DNA from: Bradyrhizobium sp. Arg816
Lineage (GTDB): Bacteria; Pseudomonadota; Alphaproteobacteria; Rhizobiales; Xanthobacteraceae
Reading direction: 5' to 3'
NCBI RefSeq assembly: GCF_029989365.1
Contig: NZ_JAPRAQ010000003.1
Span: 434,001 to 498,000, forward strand
Length of the DNA stretch: 64,000 nt
Shown: piece by piece, positions 39,632 through 48,820 of the stretch
Layout: the number at the start of each line of letters is the position of its first letter
Position numbering within the stretch: position 1 is the stretch's first letter
Translations under genes and position numbers: made by a program
Notes under the pieces: model-generated
What the model was told of the DNA's origin: nothing
The model's database searches: none
The model's input: the letters and a program-made list of their open reading frames with translations, nothing else

Positions 39632-40609
39632 TCAGAAATCGAAATTGATCATCTTCTTCATCACCATGATGCCGATCGACATCCAGACGACGCAGCCGAC
39701 CAGCATGAGCTGGCCGGTCGGATGGGTCCAAAGCAGCGAGATGTAGTGCGGAGTCGTGAGATACACGAGGAACATCACGATCGGCGGCAGCGAACCGATG
39801 ATGCCGGCCGAGGCCTTGGCCTCCATCGACATCGCCTGGATCTTTTCCTTCATCTTCTTGCGGTCGCGCAGCACCTTGGAGAGGTTGCCGAGCGCTTCGG
39901 AGAGGTTGCCGCCGGATTTTTGCTGGATCGAGATGACGATGCCGAAGAAGTTGGCTTCCGGCAGCGGCATGCGCTCGTAGAGACGCGAGCAGGCCTCGCC
40001 GAGCGGCATGCCGATCGCCTGGGTCTCGATGATGGCCAGGAACTCGCTGCGCAGCGGCTCAGGCGAGTCGGCGGCGACGACCTTGATCGATTCGAACAGT
40101 GGCAGGCCCGCCTTGATGCCGCGAACGATCACGTCGACCGCATCGGGCAGCGCCGCCAGGAATTTGTTTTCGCGTCGCTTCTTCAGGAAGCCCAGCGCCC
40201 AGCGTGGCAGGCCGAAGCCGCCGGCGAAGGCAAGACCGGCGGCGCCAAGCAGGCCGCCGCCGACGAACAGGGCGATCGCGAACAGCACTCCCGCCACGAC
40301 GGCGGACACGATCCAGAATTTCTGTGGCGTCCAGTCGAGCCCTGCCTGCGACAGGCGAACACCGAGCGGGACGCTCTTCTCCTGCTGGCGCCGCGCCTCG
40401 AGATCCTTGAGCGACGTCTCGACCTGCTCGCGGCGCGACCGCTGGCTCTTTTCGGTCTGCTTGGCCGCGGGCGCATCGGCGCGCGCGATCGAGGCGCGGC
40501 GGTTTTCCGCCTTCCGCTCTCCGGACAGGAGCGGATAAAGAAACACCCAGGCGATGCCGCCGACGGCGGCAGTGGCGAGGAAGGCGAGGGCAAGGACCTG
40601 CATGTTCAT
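39632..40609 (-). CDS. tadB: Tad pilus inner-membrane platform protein TadB
   Basis: A 325-residue T2SSF-family membrane protein, paralogous to TadC. N-terminal helix (residues 5-24), two helices around 110-145, the T2SSF domain with LPDAVDVIVRGIKAGLPLFESIKVV at about 160-190, and a C-terminal hydrophobic end. ATG 40609 gives MNMQVLAL; an earlier in-frame ATG at 40699 lies inside cpaF and is rejected. It works with TadC and the TadA ATPase to push pilin into the fibre. Confidence 0.92.
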   Translation of the reverse strand: MNMQVLALAFLATAAVGGIAWVFLYPLLSGERKAENRRASIARADAPAAKQTEKSQRSRREQVETSLKDLEARRQQEKSVPLGVRLSQAGLDWTPQKFWIVSAVVAGVLFAIALFVGGGLLGAAGLAFAGGFGLPRWALGFLKKRRENKFLAALPDAVDVIVRGIKAGLPLFESIKVVAADSPEPLRSEFLAIIETQAIGMPLGEACSRLYERMPLPEANFFGIVISIQQKSGGNLSEALGNLSKVLRDRKKMKEKIQAMSMEAKASAGIIGSLPPIVMFLVYLTTPHYISLLWTHPTGQLMLVGCVVWMSIGIMVMKKMINFDF

Positions 40610-40625
40610 GGCTGCGCCGATCTGC

Positions 40626-42089
40626 TCATGTCTTCGGCGCGACTTCCGCCGCATCGAGCGCGGCGGCAAGGCGCTTCTCGTCGCCGTAATAGCGCGCACG
40701 CTCCCAGAATTTCGGGCGGCCGATGCCGGTCGAGCGGTGCCGGCCGATGATCTTGCCGTTGGCGTCCTCGCCGACCATGTCGTAGAGGAAGATGTCCTGG
40801 GTGATGATGGTGTCGCCTTCCATGCCCATCACCTCGGTGATGTGCGTGATGCGGCGCGAGCCGTCGCGCAGGCGCGCGGCCTGGACGATGACGTCGATCG
40901 AAGCGCAGATCATCTCGCGGATGGTGCGCGAGGGCAGTGAGAAGCCGCCCATCGTGATCATGGATTCGCAGCGCGACAGCGCTTCGCGCGGGTTGTTGGC
41001 GTGGAGCGTGCCCATCGAGCCGTCATGGCCGGTGTTCATGGCCTGGAGCAGGTCGAACGCCTCGGGTCCGCGGACTTCGCCGACGATGATGCGTTCGGGG
41101 CGCATACGCAGGCAGTTGCGCACCAGTTCGCGCATGGTGACCTGGCCTTCGCCCTCGATGTTGGGTGGACGGGTTTCGAGTCGCACCACGTGCGGCTGCT
41201 GGAGCTGGAGCTCGGCCGCGTCCTCGCAGGTGATGATGCGCTCGTCGTGCTCGATGTAGTTGGTCAGGCAGTTGAGCAGCGTGGTCTTGCCGGAGCCGGT
41301 GCCGCCGGAGATCAGCACGTTGCAGCGGACGCGGCCGATGATCTGGAGGATTTCCGCGCCCTCCGGCGAGATCGCGCCGAACCTGACCAGCTGATCCAGC
41401 GTCAGCTTGTCCTTCTTGAATTTTCGGATGGTGAGCGTGGGCCCGTCGATCGACAGCGGCGGCACGATGGCGTTGACGCGGGAGCCGTCGGCGAGGCGCG
41501 CGTCGCAGATCGGCGAGGATTCGTCGACGCGCCGGCCGACCTGGCTGACGATGCGCTGGCAGATGTTGAGGAGCTGCTGGTTGTCGCGGAAGCGGATGCC
41601 GGTGCGCTGGATCTTGCCGGCGACCTCGATGTAGACGGTGTCGGCGCCGTTGACCATGATGTCGGCGATATCGTCGCGCGACAGCAGAGGCTCCAGCGGA
41701 CCGTAGCCGAGAACGTCGTTGCAGATATCGTCGAGCAGCTCTTCCTGCTCGGCGATCGACATCACGATGTTCTTGATCGCGATGATCTCGTTGACGATGT
41801 CGCGGATTTCCTCGCGCGCGGACTCGGAGTCGAGCTTGGCGAGCTGGGCGAGGTCGATGGCCTCGATCAGCGCACCGAAGATCGTCGCCTTGACCTCGTA
41901 GTAATTGTCCGAGCGACGGGATTCCATGGCCGGCGCCGGCCGGGCGGGGGCAAGCGGCGGCGAGGCGACGGCCGGCGGGGGCGGCGCGCGCGACACCGCG
42001 GGCGCCGGAGCCTGGGCAGGCTCTGGCGCCACGGCGCCGGGCTTGGGAGCCCGAGTATCGGTGTCTGTTCCGCTACGCTTACCGAACAC
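40626..42089 (-). CDS. cpaF: Tad pilus assembly ATPase CpaF/TadA
   Basis: A 487-residue hexameric secretion ATPase of the VirB11/GspE superfamily. An N-terminal Pro/Ala-rich linker (residues 1-55) precedes the N-domain; Walker [15 protein letters not shown] lies near residue 262, followed by an Asp box ([21 protein letters not shown]), Walker B ([26 protein letters not shown]) and His box. It powers both extension and retraction of Tad pili in characterised relatives. It is 16 bp before tadB on the same strand. Confidence 0.95.
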   Translation of the reverse strand: MFGKRSGTDTDTRAPKPGAVAPEPAQAPAPAVSRAPPPPAVASPPLAPARPAPAMESRRSDNYYEVKATIFGALIEAIDLAQLAKLDSESAREEIRDIVNEIIAIKNIVMSIAEQEELLDDICNDVLGYGPLEPLLSRDDIADIMVNGADTVYIEVAGKIQRTGIRFRDNQQLLNICQRIVSQVGRRVDESSPICDARLADGSRVNAIVPPLSIDGPTLTIRKFKKDKLTLDQLVRFGAISPEGAEILQIIGRVRCNVLISGGTGSGKTTLLNCLTNYIEHDERIITCEDAAELQLQQPHVVRLETRPPNIEGEGQVTMRELVRNCLRMRPERIIVGEVRGPEAFDLLQAMNTGHDGSMGTLHANNPREALSRCESMITMGGFSLPSRTIREMICASIDVIVQAARLRDGSRRITHITEVMGMEGDTIITQDIFLYDMVGEDANGKIIGRHRSTGIGRPKFWERARYYGDEKRLAAALDAAEVAPKT

Positions 42090-42110
42090 TTAACAACTCC
42101 ATGCGGCGGC

Positions 42111-43376
42111 TTATTTTCCCCGCAACTTATCAATCAGGGGTGAAAGCAGGGACGACTTTTGCTTCTTCGTCTCGCTGCGGCCGGTCAGGCGCTGGGCGAT
42201 CTGAAGGAACATCTCGATCGACTTGTGGTTGGCGGAGATCTCCGCGATCATCTGGCCGTTGTTGGCCGCCGAGCCGAAGATCTGCGGTTCGAACGGGATC
42301 GAGACGACCGGCGGGCTCTCGATCGCCTTGGCGAACTCGGCGGCGGCAATTTCGGGCCGTTTCGGGACGCCGACCTGGTTCAGGCAGTAGAGCGGGGGCC
42401 GGTCGTTGGGCCGCGAGGCCTTCAGCAGATCGAACAGGTTCTTGGTGTTGCGCAGATTGGCGAGATCAGGCGCTGCCACGATCAGGATGTCGTCCGCCCC
42501 GATCAGGGCGCGCTTGGTCCAGCCCGACCATTGATGCGGAACGTCGAGAACGATGCACGGCATGGTGGAGCGCAGCGTGTCGAACACGGCATCGAAGGCG
42601 TCGGTGCCGAAATCATAGACCCGGTCGAGCGTCGCCGGCGCCGCCAGCAGACTGAGATGGTCGGTGCATTTCGACAGCAGGCGGTCGATGAAGGCGGTGT
42701 CGACGCGATCCGGCGAGAACACGGCATCCGCAATACCTTGCGGCGGGTCCTGGTTGTAGTCGAGCCCAGCGGTGCCGAAGGCGAGGTCGAGATCGGCGAC
42801 GACCGAGTCCATTGCGAGGTCGCGCGCGATCGCCCAGGCGACGTTGTGGGAGATGGTGGACGCGCCGACGCCGCCCTTGGCGCCGACCACGGCAATGATG
42901 CGGCCGACCGCCTTGGCTTCGGGCGCCGAGAACAGGTTGCAGATCGAGCGCACGACGTCGATCGCGCCGACCGGCGCGAGCACGTAGTCGCTGACGCCGC
43001 GGCGCACCAGCTCGCGGTAGAGCGTGACGTCGTTGATGCGGCCGATCACGACCACGCGGGTGCCGGCGTCGCAGACCGTGGCGAGATGGTCGAGGCCGGT
43101 CAGAAGATCGTTGCGGCCGTCGCTCTCGAGCACGATCACGTTCGGCGTCGGCGCCGAGCGGTAGGCTTCGATCGCGGCCGCCATGCCGCCCATCTGGATC
43201 TTCAGATGGGCCTTGCCGAGACGACGGTCTTCGCCGGCCGACTGCACCGCGGCAGCGGTCTCGACGGTCTCGCAGAAAGCCTGGACCGACACGCGCGGCG
43301 AGGGAGCAATATGCTCCTCGACCGGCGTCGGCGCCTCGGGCTGCTCTTCTTGAGTCTGGCGAGCGTAGCTGATCAT
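42111..43376 (-). CDS. cpaE: Tad pilus localisation protein CpaE/TadZ (ParA/MinD-like)
   Basis: A 421-residue protein with an N-terminal receiver-like domain (about residues 45-150, without an obvious phospho-acceptor pocket signature) and a C-terminal ParA/MinD-type domain. The deviant Walker A VVGAKGGVGASTISHN is near residue 165, followed by DLDLAFGTAGLDY. TadZ proteins set where the pilus apparatus is built, often at a pole. The start ATG 43376 overlaps the cpaD stop by four bases. Confidence 0.92.
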   Translation of the reverse strand: MISYARQTQEEQPEAPTPVEEHIAPSPRVSVQAFCETVETAAAVQSAGEDRRLGKAHLKIQMGGMAAAIEAYRSAPTPNVIVLESDGRNDLLTGLDHLATVCDAGTRVVVIGRINDVTLYRELVRRGVSDYVLAPVGAIDVVRSICNLFSAPEAKAVGRIIAVVGAKGGVGASTISHNVAWAIARDLAMDSVVADLDLAFGTAGLDYNQDPPQGIADAVFSPDRVDTAFIDRLLSKCTDHLSLLAAPATLDRVYDFGTDAFDAVFDTLRSTMPCIVLDVPHQWSGWTKRALIGADDILIVAAPDLANLRNTKNLFDLLKASRPNDRPPLYCLNQVGVPKRPEIAAAEFAKAIESPPVVSIPFEPQIFGSAANNGQMIAEISANHKSIEMFLQIAQRLTGRSETKKQKSSLLSPLIDKLRGK

Positions 43377-44107
43377 TTGCCGGTGTCGCTGAGTTTGGCC
43401 TTGTCGGCCTCAGGATAGATGGTCGTCGTCGTCGTTCCCTTGCGATACTTCTCGAAGGCCGTGGTGCGACGCGCCGTATAGGACGGCGTTTCAGTCCGCG
43501 GCTGCTCGAGGTCCGACGGATTGTCGATCATCGCCGCCATGTTGCGCTGATAGGCGCAGCCGTAATTGTAATAGTCCTTGTTCTCGAACCAGCTCTTGTT
43601 CTTCATCGAGGGGCCGATGTCGTCGGGCCACAGGCCACAGGGACCGGCGACCGCGGCGATCTTGGAATAAGTGAGCCGGATCGGCGGCAGGAAGCGCCTG
43701 TCTTCCGGCTGGTAGGGGCGAATGTTGACGCCGCGCGGCGGAACCCCCGCGCCCGCCAGCATCGCCTGGATCTCGCGCACCGTCTCCGCGACCGGACGTG
43801 CGTTGGGCGTGCCGGACGGCACGTCGATGCGGATGGCGCCGGTACCTTCGTGCAGCCAGGCCGAGGCGACGCCCATCACGTCGGCGCGCTGGGCGGCGGT
43901 CAATCCGCCGCGGGCGTGGCCGACGAAGACGACGATCGAGCGGTTCTGCTCCTCGATCGCGATCGGGTGGCGCTGCTTGTAATCGTCGGGGATGGAGGCC
44001 GTGACCGCTTCGTTGTGCTGGCAGCCGCCGAGGGCGAGCGCCATGCCGACGAGCGCGCCACCGAAACGGATGGCGCGTTTGCGAATCTGGGGTGGTGCTG
44101 TGATCAT
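43373..44107 (-). CDS. cpaD: Pilus assembly lipoprotein CpaD
   Basis: A 244-residue lipoprotein of the CpaD family: signal with lipobox ALGGC at about residue 29, and a conserved core with HPIAIEEQNRSIVVFVG and CGLWPDDIGP near the middle, plus the NYGCAYQRNMAAMI cysteine motif. It is an outer-membrane accessory factor for the secretin CpaC. It lies between cpaE (4-bp overlap) and cpaC (20-bp gap) in the operon. Confidence 0.9.
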   Translation of the reverse strand: MITAPPQIRKRAIRFGGALVGMALALGGCQHNEAVTASIPDDYKQRHPIAIEEQNRSIVVFVGHARGGLTAAQRADVMGVASAWLHEGTGAIRIDVPSGTPNARPVAETVREIQAMLAGAGVPPRGVNIRPYQPEDRRFLPPIRLTYSKIAAVAGPCGLWPDDIGPSMKNKSWFENKDYYNYGCAYQRNMAAMIDNPSDLEQPRTETPSYTARRTTAFEKYRKGTTTTTIYPEADKAKLSDTGK

Positions 44108-44127
44108 CGTGAAATCCCCGTTCCGCC

Positions 44128-45618
44128 TCAGTCGGTAATGAAGCCGTAGGTGCCGCGGTAGTTCTTGGCCGGTTCGGTCCGGCCGGGCACGCCGTAGATG
44201 CGGTTGATATTGCCGATCAGCTCGGCCTGCGGATCCGCGGGCGCGGCGAAGCCGTCATCCGGCCGCGACAGGTCCTTTGGCGACGTCGCGCGAACGACAT
44301 AAGGTGTCACGATCACCACCAGCTCGGTCGAGTTGTTGACGAAGTCACGGCTGCGGAACAGCGTGCCGAGGATCGGGAGCTGCATCAGTCCCGGCAATCC
44401 GTTGACCGCCTGCTTGGTCTGCTGCTGGATCAGACCGGCCATGGCCATCGCGCCGCCGGAGGGAATTTCCAGCGAGGTTTCGGCGCGGCGGGTCTTGATC
44501 GAGGGCACGGTCAGCGAGTTCACCGAGTTCGAGGTCACGGCCTGCGACAGCGTGATCGAATTTTCGTTCGACAGTTCCGAGACCTCGGTCATCACGCGCA
44601 GGCTGATCTTGCCCTCGCTCAGCACGATCGGGGTGAAGTTGAGCGAGATACCGAACTTCTTGAAGCTGATCTGGGTGGTACAGACATGCGTGGTGGGATC
44701 GCACGCATAGCCCGCCGGTACCGGGAATTCGCCGCCGGCGATGAAGGTCGCGGACTCACCGGAGATCGCGGTCAGGTTCGGTTCGGCCAGCGTCCGGATC
44801 ACGCCGGCGCTCTCCATCGCGCGCAGGGTGGCCTGCACCGACGGCGTCGCGCCGAACTTCGTGGTCAGAGCGTTGCCGTCCACCAGATTCTTGCCGAGAG
44901 CCGTGAAGGGGTTGGAGTTGGTGAAGCTCACCACCGAGGTGCCGTAGTTCAGGTTCGCGGTGAGATCGATGCCAAGCTGCTTGATGATGGTGCGCGCGAC
45001 TTCGGCGACGGTCACCTTCAGCATGACCTGGTCGCGGCCGCGGACCACGATCGAGTTCACCACCTTTTCGGCGCCGCCGGCGAGGCGCGCGGCGAGATCA
45101 TTGGCCTGCTGCGCTTCCAGCGGGTTCGCCGCCGAGCCGGTCAGGACGACACCGTCGCCGAGGCCGTCGATCTGGATGTCGGAATTGGGCAGGACCTGCT
45201 TGAGCGCGGCGCGCAGGCCGTTGAGGTCGCGCTTGACCGCGATGTCATAGGCCGCGATCTGCTGGCCGGCGGAATCGAAGAACACGATGTTGGTCTGGCC
45301 GACCGAGGCACCGATGATGTAGGCGCGCTGCGACGAGCGGACCACCGCATTGGCGATCTTGGGATCGGCGACGAGCACGTCCTTGATGTCGCGCGGCAGG
45401 TCGATCACGATCGACTTGCCGACGCCGAGCGAGAGGAAGCGCGCGTTCAACTGGCCATCGGCCCCGACCTGCGCCACGGGACGGTAGTCGGCGGCGATCG
45501 CCGGGGTGAGCACCGGGTTGAGCGTCAGCGCAAAGGCGGCCGAAAACGACAGGGCGCGGACCATCGAGGTTCGCATCGTCGCCAAATCTGCCCTGCATTT
45601 CATATCGACAGTCCTCAT
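44128..45618 (-). CDS. cpaC: Tad pilus secretin CpaC/RcpA
   Basis: A 496-residue outer-membrane secretin. Signal peptide at about residues 19-42 (FSAAFALTLNPVLTPAIAADY), then an N-terminal pilus domain (VGADGQLNARFLSLGVGKSIVIDLPRDIKDVLVADPKIANAV), a BON-like segment, and the secretin core with VPSIKTRRAETSLEIPSGGAMAMAGL near residue 390, all described by their leading residues only. ATG 45618 overlaps the cpaB stop by four bases (ATGA), which favours this start over one at 45603. It forms the pore for the Flp fibre. Confidence 0.92.
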   Translation of the reverse strand: MRTVDMKCRADLATMRTSMVRALSFSAAFALTLNPVLTPAIAADYRPVAQVGADGQLNARFLSLGVGKSIVIDLPRDIKDVLVADPKIANAVVRSSQRAYIIGASVGQTNIVFFDSAGQQIAAYDIAVKRDLNGLRAALKQVLPNSDIQIDGLGDGVVLTGSAANPLEAQQANDLAARLAGGAEKVVNSIVVRGRDQVMLKVTVAEVARTIIKQLGIDLTANLNYGTSVVSFTNSNPFTALGKNLVDGNALTTKFGATPSVQATLRAMESAGVIRTLAEPNLTAISGESATFIAGGEFPVPAGYACDPTTHVCTTQISFKKFGISLNFTPIVLSEGKISLRVMTEVSELSNENSITLSQAVTSNSVNSLTVPSIKTRRAETSLEIPSGGAMAMAGLIQQQTKQAVNGLPGLMQLPILGTLFRSRDFVNNSTELVVIVTPYVVRATSPKDLSRPDDGFAAPADPQAELIGNINRIYGVPGRTEPAKNYRGTYGFITD

Positions 45619-46409
45619 CGTGCCTTCGCCGTCGCGCTTGGGATGCCGTAGCGAATGATCGAAACGCCATCGCGCTTCGCGGAATCATCGAGCGTGATCT
45701 CGCTCATCTTGACGTCGGCGATGCTGCGCAGCGCCAGCGACAGCGTGCCGCTCTGCCGGGCCGCGGAGAGCGTCGCCGTCTGCGCGGGATTGAGCTCGAG
45801 CGTGACGGTCTTGCCCACCACGGTGTTCTGGCCGTCCTTTTCCTTCGGCGCCTGGTCGATGGCCAGCACGCGGACATTGGCCAGGATGATCTCGGACGTG
45901 ACGATGTCCTGGGCGCCGGAGCTCTGGTCGGCGTTCTTGAGGCGGCGTGTCAGAAGCACGTCGACGCGGTCGTTGGGCAGGATGAAGCCGCCCGCGCCGG
46001 TCTCCGGCGAGATCTCGGTCGAGATCGCGCGCATGCCGGTCGGCAGGATCGCCGCCATGAAGCCGGAGCCCTCGGCCCTGACCAGCTTCTGGTCGCGGAT
46101 CGGCTCACCCTGGATGAAGGGCGCGCGGGCGATCGAGCCGATGACCTGGGTTGCGCCCTCGGGGCGTTCGTTGCGGCGGATGAAGGTGGCGCTGGCGGTT
46201 GCAGCCGGCCAGGTCTGCCATTGCACGTCTTCCGGCTTCACGGTCTGGCCGAGGCCGATGTCGTTCTTGGCGACCAGGACGTCGACGGTCGGAAGCTGTG
46301 CGACCGGAGCCGCCGGTGGCGGCGCAGAGTCCGAGCCGCTCGCCAGGTACGCGGCGACACCGCCGGCGCAGATGGCGACCGTCAGGACGACAATGCGTGC
46401 CCTATTCAT
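45615..46409 (-). CDS. cpaB: Pilus assembly protein CpaB/RcpC
   Basis: A 264-residue protein with a single N-terminal membrane helix (residues 4-24, ARIVVLTVAICAGGVAAYLAS), a SAF domain (VDVLVAKNDIGLGQTVKPEDVQWQTWP near residues 45-75) that may bind cell-wall glycans, and an RcpC/CpaB C-terminal domain. ATG 46409 is favoured (GGAAAG upstream); the longer GTG start at 46427 is possible. It is probably the first gene of the cpaBCDEF-tadBC operon, with a 126-bp upstream gap. Confidence 0.88.
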   Translation of the reverse strand: MNRARIVVLTVAICAGGVAAYLASGSDSAPPPAAPVAQLPTVDVLVAKNDIGLGQTVKPEDVQWQTWPAATASATFIRRNERPEGATQVIGSIARAPFIQGEPIRDQKLVRAEGSGFMAAILPTGMRAISTEISPETGAGGFILPNDRVDVLLTRRLKNADQSSGAQDIVTSEIILANVRVLAIDQAPKEKDGQNTVVGKTVTLELNPAQTATLSAARQSGTLSLALRSIADVKMSEITLDDSAKRDGVSIIRYGIPSATAKAR

Positions 46410-46535
46410 ACGCTTCACTTTCCACAAAACGCCGCGACGCAGCCGCCGCCGTCATCGGCAGTTGACCAGCTATTCGTCAAAGCATGGTTAATGAGGCGTA
46501 TCTAAATCGGCTTAACGCCGGCTTACCCGGTGCGT

Positions 46536-47060
46536 TCAGCGCAGTGCGAGGTGAGCGAGGTCGATCGCCTTCACCCATTCGGTCTCCGGATAGACCATCA
46601 GCGCGCCGAGCGTGAGCGCGATGCCGTAAGGAATGCCGCTCTCCTTGTCGTGCAGCCGTGCCAACCAGGCCTGGCCCGCCAGCCCGTAAGGCAATGGCCA
46701 TTGCCGGAACTGGAGCAGGAGCAGCGTCAGGGCTCCGCCGAACAGCGAAGCGTAGAGCAGGAAATCCATCAATTGCGCGAAGCCGAACCAGAGCGCGACC
46801 GAAGCCGCGACCTTGGCGTCGCCGCCGCCCATCCAGCCCATCGCAAAGCAGCCGAAGGCCACGACGAGGAGCAGTGCGCCGGCGCCGACATGGCTCAGCA
46901 TCTCGTAAGGTGCCATGCCACCGGCGAACGCGAGCACGAAGAAGCCCGCGATCAGCGCCAGCGACACGCGGTTCGAGATGGTCATCGTGAAGAGATCGCT
47001 CGCGGCGGCGAAGGCCATCAGGGCCGGGAAGAGCAGAAGGCGCGCAAGGTCGAGGATCAT
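46536..47060 (-). CDS. cpaA: Prepilin peptidase CpaA/TadV
   Basis: A 174-residue polytopic aspartic protease that cleaves the prepilin leader. It has five or six membrane segments, catalytic Asp22 in AAASDLFTM and Asp81 in the GGGDAKVA (GxGD) motif, both at the expected sites at membrane borders. It is shorter than type IV PilD because it lacks the methylase domain. It lies upstream of cpaB on the same strand with a 126-bp gap. Confidence 0.92.
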   Translation of the reverse strand: MILDLARLLLFPALMAFAAASDLFTMTISNRVSLALIAGFFVLAFAGGMAPYEMLSHVGAGALLLVVAFGCFAMGWMGGGDAKVAASVALWFGFAQLMDFLLYASLFGGALTLLLLQFRQWPLPYGLAGQAWLARLHDKESGIPYGIALTLGALMVYPETEWVKAIDLAHLALR

Positions 47061-47183
47061 GGGCGGCGTCTTGAGCTTGGGTTCATCGCGGGATCGGAGT
47101 GTCGCCGCATGCTAGCCGGCAGTGCTAAACAAACCGACAACGGCGGCAGCGGCGCTGCGCGCAGGAACCTGCCGGAGGCGCAC

Positions 47184-47345
47184 TCACCAGATGCTGGCAA
47201 TGCGCGCGGCGAGGACGGCCGTCGCGAGCAGCAGCGCAAGGCAAACCCAGTACGCCGGCGAAGAGGCCTCGGCCGCCTCCGCCTCGCTCGCCGCAACCGC
47301 GGCTTCGGTTCTGTACTCGCGCAACGCCACTGGAACTCGCCGCAT
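47184..47345 (-). CDS. Candidate 53-aa small membrane protein between pilin and cpaA
   Basis: A 53-codon frame from ATG 47345: an N-terminal Ala/Glu-rich polar stretch, then one hydrophobic segment (AYWVCLALLLATAVLAARIA) and a short end. Third-position GC is high, as in neighbouring genes. Against it: no ribosome site is visible, and the frame begins three bases after the pilin terminator U-run, so translation would need its own promoter or read-through. Could be a chance frame. Confidence 0.3.
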   Translation of the reverse strand: MRRVPVALREYRTEAAVAASEAEAAEASSPAYWVCLALLLATAVLAARIASIW

Positions 47346-47347
47346 TC

Positions 47348-47377
47348 AGAAAAACAAAGGCCCCGGAGGTCCGGGGC
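47348..47377 (-). terminator. Rho-independent terminator of the Flp pilin gene
   Basis: Stem GCCCCGG / CCGGGGC (47360-47366 and 47371-47377) with a 4-nt loop, followed on the minus strand by CTTTGTTTTTCT. It starts 24 bp after the pilin stop. Confidence 0.8.
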
Positions 47378-47400
47378 TTTTGCCGTCGTTGGTCGGTCGC

Positions 47401-47565
47401 TTACTTCAGCGAGGAGCTGATCGAGCCGAACTTGGTGTTCAGCGAGCTGCCGAGGTTGTTGACGACGGTGATGATGGCCAGTGCGATGCCGGCGGCAATC
47501 AGGCCGTATTCGATGGCGGTGGCGCCGGATTCATCCTTCGCGAAACGCGCAATCAGGTTCTTCAT
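47401..47565 (-). CDS. pilA: Flp/Fap-type pilin
   Basis: A 54-residue major pilin of the Tad system. Leader MKNLIARFAKDESG is cut after Gly14; the mature protein begins ATAIEYGLIAAGIALAII, with the invariant Glu5-Tyr6 pair and a hydrophobic helix, then a short hydrophilic end. The start is ATG 47565 with CGGAG eight bases upstream. It is a monocistronic unit with its own terminator, usual for the abundant pilin, and is next to cpaA, whose product processes it. Flp pili mediate surface attachment. Confidence 0.95.
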   Translation of the reverse strand: MKNLIARFAKDESGATAIEYGLIAAGIALAIITVVNNLGSSLNTKFGSISSSLK

Positions 47566-47831
47566 GAACTAAACTCCGTCTGGGGTGTGATCGCCTCGTT
47601 CGGCGCTGTGCTTGACGCGCTAAACATGAGAGCCGAGCTCTTTCGGTAGAGTTAATTCGATCGGGCAAACCCGCTTCCCGCCCGATGCTTTTGCCCAGAG
47701 TGAATTTGGCCTTAAGGACGCAATCGAAATTCTTCCTGTTCCAAATGCGCCTCAAGCGCGCCGTGGACTTCACCCTCCCTTAAATTTCGCGGAGTAGGCA
47801 TAAGCGGGATCAGAAGTCCGGAAGAGAGGCG

Positions 47832-48662
47832 ATGATGTCGAGCCTGCCCATGCAAGTCGCCTTGATGCTCGGCGAGACCATCCAGAAGATGGTCCCCGTC
47901 ACCTTCGTGCTCGCAGCGGTCTTCACCGTGCTCGAGCATTTCTGGGCCTGCAATCCCGGCGCGCCGTGGTGGCGCAAGCGCGAGATCCTCACCGACATCT
48001 GCTACTGGTTCTTCGTTCCGGTGTTCGCCCGCACCATGCGGATCGGACTCCTGATCGTCGGTGCCGGTGCCGTCTTCAACATCCACGACGCCGACGACCT
48101 GATCGCCTTCTACGACAATGGCCATGGCCCGCTGGCGCAGTTGCCGCTGTGGGTGCAGGCGATACTGTTCCTGGTGCTGTCTGACTTCATGCTGTACTGG
48201 CTGCACCGGCTGTTCCACGACGGCGGATTCTGGAAGTACCACGCCATTCATCATTCGTCGGAGGAGATCGGGTGGATTTCCGCGGCCCGCTTCCATCCCG
48301 TCAATCTCATGCTCGGGACGATCGGCGTCGACGTCGTGTTGCTGATGGCCGGCATCTCCCCGAACGTCATGATCTGGCTCGGTCCGTTCACCACCTTCCA
48401 TTCGGCCTTCGTGCACGCCAACCTGAACTGGACCTTCGGACCGTTCAAATATGTGCTGGCGACGCCGGTGTTCCACCGCTGGCACCACACCGCGCTCGAA
48501 GAGGGCGGTGACACCAATTTTGCCGGGACGTTTCCGATCTGGGACGTGCTGTTCGGCACCTTCCGCATGCCGGAGGGAAAACTGCCACAGGACTACGGCA
48601 AGGACGAAGCGACCATGCCGAAGGAGATCGGGGGTCAGCTCGCCTATCCGTTCCGCCAGTAA
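47832..48662 (+). CDS. Sterol desaturase / fatty acid hydroxylase family membrane enzyme
   Basis: A 276-residue integral membrane di-iron enzyme. Helices lie around residues 15-35, 55-85 and 105-125, followed by the histidine clusters HRLFHDG near residue 125, HAIHHS near 138 and HRWHH near 218, which together supply the metal ligands (HXXXH, HXXHH, HXXHH pattern). Such enzymes hydroxylate or desaturate lipids using O2. The substrate is unknown; hopanoid, carotenoid or acyl chains are possible. ATG 47832 with GAGAGG. It is divergent from the pilin gene. Confidence 0.85.
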   Translation: MMSSLPMQVALMLGETIQKMVPVTFVLAAVFTVLEHFWACNPGAPWWRKREILTDICYWFFVPVFARTMRIGLLIVGAGAVFNIHDADDLIAFYDNGHGPLAQLPLWVQAILFLVLSDFMLYWLHRLFHDGGFWKYHAIHHSSEEIGWISAARFHPVNLMLGTIGVDVVLLMAGISPNVMIWLGPFTTFHSAFVHANLNWTFGPFKYVLATPVFHRWHHTALEEGGDTNFAGTFPIWDVLFGTFRMPEGKLPQDYGKDEATMPKEIGGQLAYPFRQ

Positions 48663-48820
48663 CGGACCTCCTGAGGCAGCAAAACGCCCAGTCCGTTCAA
48701 ACAATAGTCGGCGAGTTTGCGGAACGTTCACGAATTAAGGGCAGGTTAGCCGGGTCGGGCACCGGCTCCGCTGTGTATCGAATCGCTTCTGCCGGTTTGT
48801 GACGTCCCGGGGGTAAGAGT

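Larger units (their letters stand above)
47061..47400. other. 340-bp intergenic stretch cpaA to pilin
   Basis: Contains the pilin terminator and, on the minus strand, one candidate small frame (47184-47345). Otherwise no gene or motif is recognised; the cpaA promoter must lie in the proximal part. Confidence 0.6.

Noticed and set aside
46410..46535. CtrA-type TTAA-N7-TTAA site upstream of cpaB
   Set aside because: Only TTAA-N6-TTAG was found; the spacing and second half-site are wrong, so it is not called.
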